A DNA stretch of 64,000 nucleotides, taken from positions 4,047,501-4,111,500 of the forward strand of contig WHVY01000004.1 in the NCBI GenBank assembly GCA_022266195.1, written 5' to 3'. A program made the position numbers and the translations under genes. The notes under the pieces are model-generated. The model was not told the origin of the DNA. It saw only the letters and a list, made by a program, of their open reading frames with translations, and did not search any database. The DNA comes from Tetranychus cinnabarinus (lineage: Eukaryota > Arthropoda > Arachnida > Trombidiformes > Tetranychidae). This document shows positions 36,001-48,000 of the stretch, piece by piece (the stretch's first letter is position 1; every line of letters begins with the position of its first letter).

Positions 36001-39000
36001 GAAGTCACAAATTCAAGCAAAATTTCAATACAATCAGTTAACTTTGAAATAATGAGAGGCAAAAAAAGGTTAAGCTACAAGCTTTAAGTGAAAGTAAAGA
36101 AAGGATAAAAAATGGCGAAAAAAATGTCATCAATGATGATCAGGTGGATTATGATGAAGCAGGATAAGTTAACAACATGATCATCTTTGTTTGTGACTGA
36201 CTAATGAAAGGAATAAGAAAAAAAAAGCAAATTTCCGCATCAATTTTAACATCTTATATTTAACTTCCGCGTCACTATTCAATCATCATTATCATCTGAA
36301 GCTTAATCATCTTTCAAATAATCTGTGAATCAACAATGAGAGCCTGAAAAAAACGCTAATAATAAATGAACAATTGAAAAGTGACATTAGTGTTGGCTGA
36401 AAATTGAGTGAAACTTTATTTAAATCAACATTTCTTCAATCGATTGACACTTTCACTCGCAAATGTTGTTGATCTCATTTCAAGGCAATTTATTGATTTC
36501 ACAATTAATCCATTAATCAAGATTTGCTTTGATTCGTCAACTAATCAAGGTTATCATTTAATCAAATTTGGATATTTCCATGCAAAATCAATATTCATTG
36601 AGAGTTAATTGAAAATGTCAGCTTAACAACATAATTCATAATCAATTAATCATCATTGAACTTTTGTTAATTTTTTTCACTGTTTTCGTGAATTTGAAAC
36701 ATGATTAATCGACTTCAAGTTACCGATCGAAGTCTTTGAAACATTCAACAATTGGACAGAAAAAAGTTGATTCAGAACTAAATTTAGGAAGAAGAAGAAG
36801 AAAAATGAAATGAAAAATGGTTAAAACGACATTTTTTTAAATGCAAGCAAATTAACACTAACTTTATGATGAAGTAAAAAACGTGAAATAATTTATCATC
36901 AATAATAATCTGATTACAAGACAATAAAATAATCAAGGTAAATATGATTTACTTGATTAACCTGAAATGAATGATCAAAAGCTGCTTAGTAACTGATGAT
37001 TCTTGAGCAATTAAAAAAAACTAGTTTAACGTTAAAGATCAATGTAAACAGGGAGACAAACAAAAAAAATGGATTCACAAGTTGATTGGAAACTAATTGA
37101 GTTTTAAATCTGTGAGAAAAATTTGAAAAGGTTTTACAATTAAAAGTGATAATCAGTTGATGAAGAAAAGGTTGATTGTAAAAGGTTAACTCGTTTCATT
37201 TAATTACCATTGATGGCGTGATTAACCAACTTCAATAACTTTCAACCAACAAACCCAATTAACTGAAAAGCTTTCTCCTCTGGTTCAATCCTTTTCTCAC
37301 CCAACCTTACCTTTTCCCATGTTAATATCATATTCATCTCATTTCAATTTTTTGTTGACAGTTTTTATCTCAAATCTAATCCATTAATATTGAGATAAAA
37401 AAAAGGGGAATCAAAAGCGCTTCAGGCAATCATCAACTTAACCCAAAACCCAATTAAAAAGTTGAACACACATAGAGATAGTAAAGAGTCCAGTTGAAGC
37501 CTTAATGTGATTCAATCACAATCATCTTAATCATCTTCAGTGTGTAATAAAAACGAATTAAACAATTTTTGTTCAACTTCAATTAACTAATAGCTTTTGG
37601 TTTATAAATATAGTCTTTTAAATAGTCAACAATTTATGACATTATTTTATTACATAGACAAGTTGGGTTAACATTACAAATTGTAAAAATAACTTGAAAA
37701 TCACTTGACTTGGTCAAATGTTATTTATCATTTGCTATTTAATCACATTTAACCGATTCAAGTTATCAAAATTTATGCCCACAATAAACCTTGAGATCGT
37801 AATGAACAATTGACAATGATTAAACCTTTGAATTGTTTACCATTAAACCATTAAAAGGGTTTAATTGATGATGAGTGTAAATGTCAAAATGAAAATGATA
37901 TCAATTTTCACACAATCAATATTTAGATAACTTGAATCAACTAATTGCTAAAGATTGAGGAACTTTTTTTCCTTAATTTATTTGATTGTTTATTTTGATA
38001 GTAACAGTTGAATACGATTTTAACATTTATTAACCTTTAAATCGTCAAATGATTAACTGATTAAAGGGAAACTTGTGATTAGAAGATGATTTGTTTTGCT
38101 TTTTTCTCATTAAAAGTAGCAAATTTCATTTCATCCTCAACATGAAATCAAAAGCAAAATACATTCAAGAGCAAACATGTTTAGTAAGAATCGGAAATTG
38201 TTCACCAATTGAAAGCAAGCTTTAATAAACGGAACCCAAAAATAGTCGATTCGTTGATCATTATTAAAGGGTAAGCAGGGAATCGAGGTTACAATCAACA
38301 ATCACTTGGAGTGATCAAGATATTTTTACCTCCCTGTGATAATACATAGCAAGGTTGATATCAATATTTCATTTCCTTTCATAACAATGTTTAACAATAA
38401 TTTTGGTTAACAATGGATCCAAATGTTTAGTTCACAAAGTCAATGTTCAACTTCAATCTTTAATCAACTTTCACTTTTCCATCAACTTATGCTTCGATTG
38501 CCATTTACAATTTAACTAATCAAATGAATCAAATTACAAATCAAATTGAAAACATAAATTGATGGTTCAATGGATGAAACTTGGTTACAAGCAATTAGCC
38601 AGTTTCACTGTTCAATACAATTAGCCAACAATTTGGAATCATTTTCATCGACAAAGTTAAGGTCAAAGGTTCAGAGTCTACTTTTGATTAATTTCAATGT
38701 TAACTCAATCAATAATTAATAAGTTAATTACCTCAAGTTGAACAATTGATGAAGCTTTTCAAATGAAACCCATTTTCATTATTGACTTTGAATCGACGAT
38801 AAAATTGAATATGAATTATTTGGTCATTTCAAGTGAATAGACATTTTTACGCATTTTAATGACAATTGCTGTGTGAAGGTAAAGAAATTAAATTACCTTA
38901 CATCACTCTATTGATGTTAAATAGTATTTAATAAAACTGTTAAATCACATAACAGCACATTTAATATGCACAGTAAACAAAAACTGAAACAAAATTCATT

Positions 39001-42000
39001 TTACCAAATAATTAAAGTTAATATCTATATAATAGAGTTTAAGTTATCACAATTACATTGTTATCTTGAGTTTTTTAGTCCCTCGTCGGAACTCTAATAT
39101 GATTGGTCTTTCATTTGCTTCTTTTTGATTTCCATCATAACCAAATTCATCAGACTCAGACTCAGACTTGTGGTGCTCTAAGCGATTACTACCGCATCTT
39201 TCAATTAAATTATATTTTTGTTTTAAATTAAGTTCTTCCTCTCGGTCATTCTCATAATCAAAATCCGTTTTCTCATAGAAATCTTGATGATCAACATCAT
39301 TATTTTCAACTACATCAATTTTATCAACTTCACCAATTTCATCAACTTCACCAATTTTATCAACTTCAGTTGAAACATTCATATTATTTTGCACACTTGA
39401 GGATAAAATATCATTTGATTTAGAGTCGATGTTGATCGGCTCGAGGCATCTTGAGACAGCAAGATGAGTTGTTTTTGAATCTCTTATATAATTGTTTACA
39501 GCTGTAGAAATATGACCTGTCCGAACAGATATCGTTCTCTGGCTAAAACCAGCTTCAAATAATGTGGTTGCAGCAGTCGCTCGTAATCCATGATTACTTA
39601 TGTTTCTATCATCTTTTATTCCCGCTTCATTGAAGATCTTTTTCAGCATACCACCAATTGTATTGATACCAACAGCTTGAATCGAATATCTTGGTTCAAT
39701 TTTACCAGTAATTGGTCGACGATAAAATGAACCAGAATCAACAGGCAGCTTGGATAGATACAATTTAATTAACTTATAATATGAATTTGAAGCAATAGTA
39801 TCATATTGTTTGATAGCTTCACTTCTTATCTTCGAGTGACTAACTGTTCCTTGAGCATTTTTTCTGACCATTGGCCAAAATTCAACAAAAGGCTTATTAT
39901 CAGTGTCGACTTTGAATTGAAATTGTTCAATTTGTAAGTCTTTATGCTCAGATCTACCTCTTAAAGCAAGAATTTTACCGTTATAAAAAAATACAGCATT
40001 TAGCAAACCATGACTTGTCTCCATATTCAAAACCTTGCATTCCCAAAGCTTCTCTTCATCATTTATCTGAATGCAATCAGCTCTCTTGACCTGAAGACCA
40101 ACACCAGCAGATTTTAACTTTTTCAATTTTGCATCAATTACTGAGCAAACAGGAGAGTCTTTTGACAAAAAACTTGGCCCGTTATATCCTCTCGCTTTAA
40201 TATAACGATACAAAGCTGCTGTTATACATTTGATGGAAGTAGGAGTGTATTCTTTGCCTTCTACATTTCTTATCTCTAATATGAATTTTGTCACCCAATC
40301 ATTGATATCATCTTTGCTAACAAGAAGATCGAGGGAAGATGGTAATCCAGTTGATTCAACTGAATTGTTTGAAACTCGGTGTTGAGCCCAATCAGACCAA
40401 AGTTTAACCGCCCAATCTTCATGTCTTTTTGTGTTTTGAGGCTTAGCAGATTCCACAAATTCAACAATATCATTATCATTGAAAACATGATCAAATCTTG
40501 ATTGGTTAGAGGACATTTGAAGAGCTCAGGAATACAGGTAGCTCAGGAATACAGGTAGCTCAGGAATACAGATAGCTCAGGAATACAGATAGCTCAGGAA
40601 TACAGATAGCTCAGAATTACAGATAGCTCAGGAATACAGTTAACTCAAGAATACAGTTAACTCAAGAATACAGTTAACTCCTGAATCCAGATAGCTCAGG
40701 AATACAGGTAGCTCAGGAATACAGATAGCTCAGGAATACAGATAGCTCAGGAATACAGATAGCTCAGGAATACAGATAGCTCAGGAATACAGAGACTGAG
40801 GAATACAGAGACTGAGGAATACAGAGACTGAGGAATACAGAGACTGAGGAATACAGAGACTGAGGAATACAGAGACTGAGGAATCAGAGACTGAGGAAAG
40901 CAAAGACTGAGGAATCAGAGACTGAGGAATCAGAGACTGAGGAATCAGAGACTGAGGAAAGCAAAGACTGAGGAATCAGAGACTGAGGAATCAGAGACTG
41001 AGCAATCAGAGACTGAGGAAAGCAGAGACTGAGGAATCAGAGACTGAGGAATCAGAGACTGAGGAATCAGAGACTGAGGAATCAGAGACTGAGGAATCAG
41101 AGACTGAGGAATCAGAGACTGAGGAATCAGAGACTGAGGAGTCAGAGACTCAGTAATGTAGAAACACAGTAATGTAGAAACACAAGAATACAGGTAACTC
41201 AGGAATTCAGAGACTGAGGAATACAGAGACTGAGGAATCAGAGACTGAGGAATCAGAGACTGAGGAAAGCAGAGACTGAGGAGTCAGAGACTCAGTAATG
41301 TAGAAACACAGTAATGTAGAAACACAGTAATGTTGAAGCTCAGAAATACAATAAAACACTTATAAATTACTAGCAACAGTAAGATTTAAATATAACTTAA
41401 TGTAAGCGACAAAAATTTGAATCTAGTGAGCAAAAAAAATGTCAACGGTCACCCTGGATGAGGCAATGTGGCTCCTCTATCTTATCTTAATTTAACATTT
41501 GTCATTTAATTCAAGTCAGTGAGGGTAAATTGTTAAATTTACAAAAAAGCGATAAGGTTTAGCCTTTGACGTGTCGTGACGTAAATTAGTTAACCAACTA
41601 TCAACTCGAAGTTATCTGATTAACCAAACTCGGGCTCCGCCCTCGTTAGTAAATCATATAACTTCTCGTTGTAGTTGGTTAAATATACTTGGTTAATTGT
41701 AAGGTAAAGTAGAGGAAATTGTTAAATGATTAAATGTTGGGAAATGTTGTATTTAAATTTGAAAATTGAAGCTTATCAATTGCTTGTGAGAATCAAAGTT
41801 TTCTTGTTCAATGATAACATGACAATTACAATTCTATTCTGAGGTTTTCACCTTTATCTCATGCAATTAACTTGATTGATAAATAACGGTGTTTTAATGG
41901 TTTAAAAAAAGGTCTTTTTTCAGTGAACAAATCATTTTTTTCAATTTTTCTTGCCATTCACTTTTCGCCTTTTGTATGGTAACTTGAAAAGTAACAATTT

Positions 42001-45000
42001 ACTTTCACCAAATTAATCAATGAGTAACTATAATTAGTTCAATTATTAAACCCTTTATGGTGTTAATTTAATCATAATGTTTATCATTTTGCAACTTCAA
42101 ACTGACGGAAGAATTGTTAATTCAAATTATTTGATTGTTGGCAAACTGAAAGAGTTAAGATTGAAAAAGAATCCAAATTACAGGGTTGATTGAAACAATT
42201 AAAAAGCTAAAGATATTCACAATTAATGTTGAAATTTGAATAACCTTTTGATGGTAAAACAATCAAATTGTGGTTGATCCAAGTTGATATTGTTGGTTAA
42301 AAAAGATTGGAAAGATTTTGGTTAATTTATGAGAAAAGTGTTTTCAATTGTAAACAATTGATGGACAATTTAATGGCTTTCAAAACCTTGAATTAATCAT
42401 TTTTATGAATTTTGATTAGCGATTTAACTGTGAGTAATGATTTTAAAACAATGATAATCAAGGATAGTTAATAATAGTTGGCTTTAAATGTTATTGTCAG
42501 CAATTCAAGGTAATATTGTTGATCAAGTGTTAACTGGTTAAAAGGTTGATCCAATGTAAATTGTCCAATCTAATTGTGACTATTAATTGTAGATGAAATA
42601 AGGTTAACAAGGATAATTTGATTTTTCAAGAGTAAAGTCACTATTTTGAATAGCTTTTTTGCCTTACAATTGGTTGACTTTAAGTCAACATTTAAATTGT
42701 GATTAGTTTAATGATGAATGTAACTTGCCAATCATATTTAATCATCAATCTCAAGACAAGTTGAAGAAAAGAGAAACTGAATTGAACCATTTCCTTAAGG
42801 TAATTCAAATAATTCAGTTATAAAGCATGAAAATGTAAACCACAAATGTGAAGACGAATCATGATGATTCCCATCGGCAATAATCATGATTATCGTCATC
42901 AATTGAACAATTGATTCTCAATTACTCCTACAATTTTTTTACTTTCCTTCAGATATTATTAATATAACAAGTTTTAATTTACAATCAACTTTCGCTTTCT
43001 CAGTTGAGTACAAAAAAGAAACTTTAAATTACTCTTGATTGTTATTATAATTTATGCTCCAAGTTTTACTTTTCTTGATGATTAATATTATAATTCATCA
43101 AATCGAGATGGAGAGAAATGAAAGTGAATTGAAAAATTGCTATTTGATTAATAAGAATCGAGGTCAATTGATTATTGGCTGAGTAACTATTGAAAAACTC
43201 TTAACCTGATCAAATCTGATATAACTTTGCAATCGAATGCAAATCTAATACATTTCTATTGGAAAGTTCATCAATCGTTTTTTTTCATTATTAATACTAA
43301 TTTCTTGGCCACAGTGCAATAAATTGGTAATAATAATGTAAAAAAAGACAATGATTCGATTGTGAACAAGTTGGTCTGTAAGTGGCTGAGGATACGGTTG
43401 CGAGTGTGAATCGAAGCTGATTGTGTTAATTGGCGCAGTTTATCTTGTGTTACGGCTTCTTTGATTGTTGACCTTTCCATTGCTTGTTTGCTTTAATTTG
43501 ATGCAAGAAGACCTTTGTCTTTGGCTTGTTTCCTGTCCTATCCCAATGGCAGCTCCAGCAGGCGAAACACACACAGTAAGGTAACTATTGAGCGTAAAAA
43601 TTTAAAGAATGTTAAAAATTCAAATATTTTATGGGCATAGTTAGGTAAACACTGAAAGTAGCAGTTGATCTTTGATGGCGTCGTTGTTTTAATATTTACT
43701 TCTTGGTGTAATTACACATTAAAAAAAGATATCAGCGTAAGCTGTTTAACAACAAAAAATTAAACGCAAAGATCATTGCTTAACTTACTTTTCAACGCTT
43801 GAGCGCTGACCTAATAATCATAATACTAATTATTACCGAAATACAAACGGAAGTAATCAAGTTAGCTGAGTAACGTGTAAGAAAAATAAAGTTAAGGAAA
43901 GGAAGTTAATAGTTCACCAATCAACAAGAGATAGGGGAAAAAGAGTAAGCTTGTAAAGTGAATAGATTTTTATCAGGCAAGAAAACTTGTCATGGAATTT
44001 TAATCACAATTAAATTACTGTGATTGAGATGATAAAAGTTACAAAATTATTGTTAATTGCTCCATAATGTTGGCCCAGTTGATCGAGACATCAAGCAAAA
44101 AAGCTATGTGTAAACTTATAAGTTGGCAAGAAATATAGACCAGTGTAAGATTAATGTTGATAGACTAAAAAGAAACATATTGAGACGTTTAAGAAACTGA
44201 TGAATACTGACAGACTAGGGAATGTTAAACATCAAAATGACAACAATAAAATTAATCATAAATAGCGAAAACTGAAATTAAATAAAACTAAATTAATAAA
44301 AAATCACAATCACAATTTGAAAGTTTCAATTTGAAACCAAAAACGATTGTCATTTGCACGTAATCCGAGTCGCCATCTAACGTTTGTAAATCAATGCAGT
44401 GGTTGGCGTATTAATTGAAATTCAAATTAACTAAACCCATTGAACAGTTGATCGTTTTAATGATTACAGATTACAATTAAAATATTGAACCGACTCAGAG
44501 TAACCATGAAATAGACGAATGCAAACAAAGACTGAATTGCTCATGCTTGGTGAAAACTGAAAGAGCAATAAAAACATCTGTAAAAGTCAGACAAATGATT
44601 AAATGAAATGTAATCATTTGAGTGTTGAAAAGATGATTTTAAAATGAGTTTTCATTGAAATTGAAATGATTGTTGGTCAAATTGAATTTACATTTGACAA
44701 CAAGCTCATGATTGGCTTTATCTTAAAATCTAATTGTTGGCAATATTGTTAATAAACAACAATAAAGGCAAATAAAATGTAAATGGTTTATACATTTGTC
44801 AGTGATTTGATTAGCACAATAGGAAAAGGTAACCTCAATAATAAAGTCTCATAGGAATATGTATGAAGCCAATTGGTATTGACATACAAATGGAAACAAT
44901 AATAAGTGTTCAAATTTGATTTGATTCAATGTCATTAAATTGGTTGCTTTTTAACAACAACCCAAAATAATGAAATGAAAGGCAAAGCAAACAAGTTAAA

Positions 45001-48000
45001 TCATGAATCAGTCAAGTGTCACTAACAATTCCCAGTCGCTATTTACCACAATATTTATTATTTTATTGTCACAATGGTTGTTATCATGCAAAAAAATCAC
45101 CACCAAAAAGCTCCTCTAACCTTTTATCCTATCTTTCATCCTTTTACCTTCTCTATCTCAGCCATCTTTTTGTCATCCTTCAAAATCATCCTCATCATCA
45201 TCAATATTTTTGCCCAAAAAAAGTTCAACTCTAAGATAACCTTAAACATTTCAACTCATGTCAATCATTTGTTTTGTTCAATCATGATGATGATAAAAAA
45301 CTGTTTCATAGAAGAAAAAAATTCTGTATTAATGTGGCAAAAAAGTGATTGAAACAGATGATAATTAACTATTAATTGACAGACTAAAATCGCAATAACT
45401 TGTGAGTTTCAAATGTAGAGCTTGAAGGAAACATCAGTTGAAAAGGTTGAACGCAAAGGACGCAAACACACAAAATGATCATCAATCAAAGAGCGCATAT
45501 GAAATATCTGTCAATGTCATTAATGGTAAGCTAATGGTCAGTTCAAGACGAAGAGTCAAATGGTCCAAACCGTGAATAATTGTTCAAGTTTCCTCATCTT
45601 TACTCTGATATTGAACGAAATTAAACTTTGAGATTGATTTAAAAAGTTAAAAATGTGTTTGAAAAGTGTTCATCAATTGAGTTGAAAGTGAATGAAAAAA
45701 TTTGCTAAATTGTAATTCAATCCTTTTTCCTGTTAACAATCAGTTGACCTTTGAGTTTGGGAAAGTAAACATTTTATTATTATTATCAACAAAAACATAA
45801 TTATCATTATTATTGTTAACATTATTATGATTGATTCCAAGAAAATTGTAAATTATCATGATCATGAGTTTTGATCATCTCAATGTTGATAATAGCTGGA
45901 GCTTTGCAGGTCATTGAATGAAAAGTAAAATGTGAACAAAAGTTGAATCTTTAAGTTTGATTCATTTATCCGATTACGGTTGGATTGATTGTTAATTAGA
46001 AACACAATTTTGAATAATTAAAGGTTAGTTTAATGTTATCACTTTGGAATGTAATGTTGACATAAAAATATTTCTCACAATAAATTCATGTTCATCAAGT
46101 TGCTGTTGATGAGTTGATTGTTATTCAATGAAATCTTTTCATTTGCAATTTGTGAGTTGGGCTTGAACCCAAGAAAATAAAGTTAAAATAAAATTACATC
46201 TTCATCATCTTCTCAGGTTCATTATAACACACTAAAAAAGATGCGGAAAGGATGTCAAGTAATGATGAGAAAAGTAAAGTTATCCAAAGAAATGGGCCGA
46301 AAAGCTGAAAACATGGGAAATGCTGGGCGAACACACAGGCAACTTTTTGTGTAACTTTACAGATTTTTGTTGTTGATGAGAGATTAAAGATATTAATTGT
46401 GCATTTGAATTTCACTTGAACAATAAAGATAAATGTTCACTTACCTTTCCAGTTTTAGATGCAAAAGTACCGTTTAAAAGGCTTGTGAAAATGATTAAAG
46501 TTTCATCTAAATCCCAAATGAAAACCCTTTCCAAGTGATTTTCAAGATCGGGTGATTGGGTTGGTTGACGGCGACCTCGACCTCTTCCAGCCTTGGTTGT
46601 GCCTGTTCAAGTAAAGTGGACGTTAGAGTGGAATTCAAAATGTTATGAAATTTCAATTCTTTTTTGTCTAAACTGAATCTTTATTAGACTTCATGTTGTA
46701 TTGAATGATTTTGGAGATCTTTGAGAAGCAAATGTCAATTTGAAACAATCCGTTAGTTTATTGGTAAATTATCTCATTACAAGAACGATATTGGAATCAA
46801 TGAATAGGGAAAAATGAATGCCAAACAGATTATGCAGTAAATTATTGTAATTTTGATATCAAATATTCAAATGTTTTTTTCATTTTTACTTTACTTTTTT
46901 AGCTTGAACTTGACCTGCATTCTGAGTTTTCACTCGATTTAGTAATTCTATTCTTGGTTTGCACATGAAAAGTAACTTTGTTTTTACTCTGAATTTCGAT
47001 TCCTCCTGTTTTCACCTATAAACAAATCCTGATGTTTCAGTATGAAACAAAGAAACAAGAACAAGATAAAATGTCCTATGTTTTGAATAACCAAGATATT
47101 ACAAGAGCAACTCAAGTGTGAATAATCATCTGGAATAGTTTATTTCATTTACCTTCACTCTTGCTGATTGGTTCATCCCAGTAATTTGTAGCGATAGGCT
47201 GAGTTTTCAGTAAACCAAACACAAAAGTATCTAAATAAATGGATCAAAGCTGTAAACCTTTCCAAATCTCATAACATTTTACGATAAAAAACAAATGCCA
47301 ACAACTTCATCATAACCACAACACCAATCAAAAATATCTTGGAAAAAGCAATTTCTCGTTCCAAAAAAAAAAATAAAAAAAAACTAGAAAATTTCTTGAA
47401 AGATTCAAAAATTGATTTGAAAAAACTTTAAGCTTTGTATCGATGCTCGCATACTTAAAATTGCGACAATCAGAAACTCAAAATCGAAGGAAATTTCAAC
47501 ATTTTGCTATCAAGGTAAATGGGTTATAAAACTGAACTGGATCAAAAGCAAATATTGATAAAATTGAGAGCAAAAAACTATAAACTATGAAAAAAAACAA
47601 TACAAAGTTACAAGTTTAATGCAATTTTACTTTACTTTTTTTACCAACACAAACATCTTTCATCTTCTTCTTCTGTCAATGTATTAACAATAAGCAAAAG
47701 AGCACACAAAGAATCACAATAAGATGAAGAGATAGAAATGAGTGAGATGATGATAAGATGAGATAAGGAAGGATGATAGTGAATGAGAGTGAGAGAGAGA
47801 AGAATCAAAATGGATGGAGAAAGAAGGAGAAAAAAATAAATAAAATGACAAACCATTATAAAGCAAATATTGTTATAATCAAGTTGAGAGCAAAAGTGGT
47901 TTTTGCTCCTTAACGTTCCTCTCATCCTGACTCTCTTTCTCCTCTTCTTTCTCTAGTCATCCTTCTTGTCTCATCCTGTCAAAGAGATGCTCGACATTGA

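Larger units (their letters stand above)
30159..46444 (-). other. 16.3 kb intron of eya
   Basis: The donor GTAAGT follows the FASKTGK codons at 46445 and the acceptor TCAATAG precedes DGEALTQLG at 30158; the junction is phase 0. The sequence is AT-rich. Apart from the recombinase gene, its minisatellite and the palindromes listed separately, no coding exon is supported. Such long eya introns commonly hold enhancers, but no specific site is claimed here. Confidence 0.85.

Noticed and set aside
40523..41350. CRISPR array
   Set aside because: The repeats are directly adjacent 13-17-nt units with no unique spacers, and the surroundings are eukaryotic.
44360..44385. GCCATCTAACG phrase resembling GCCATCTATTG (9505) and GCCATCTGTTAG (21969)
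   Set aside because: Only about 7-8 bases are shared outside any longer alignment; too short to claim a repeat family.
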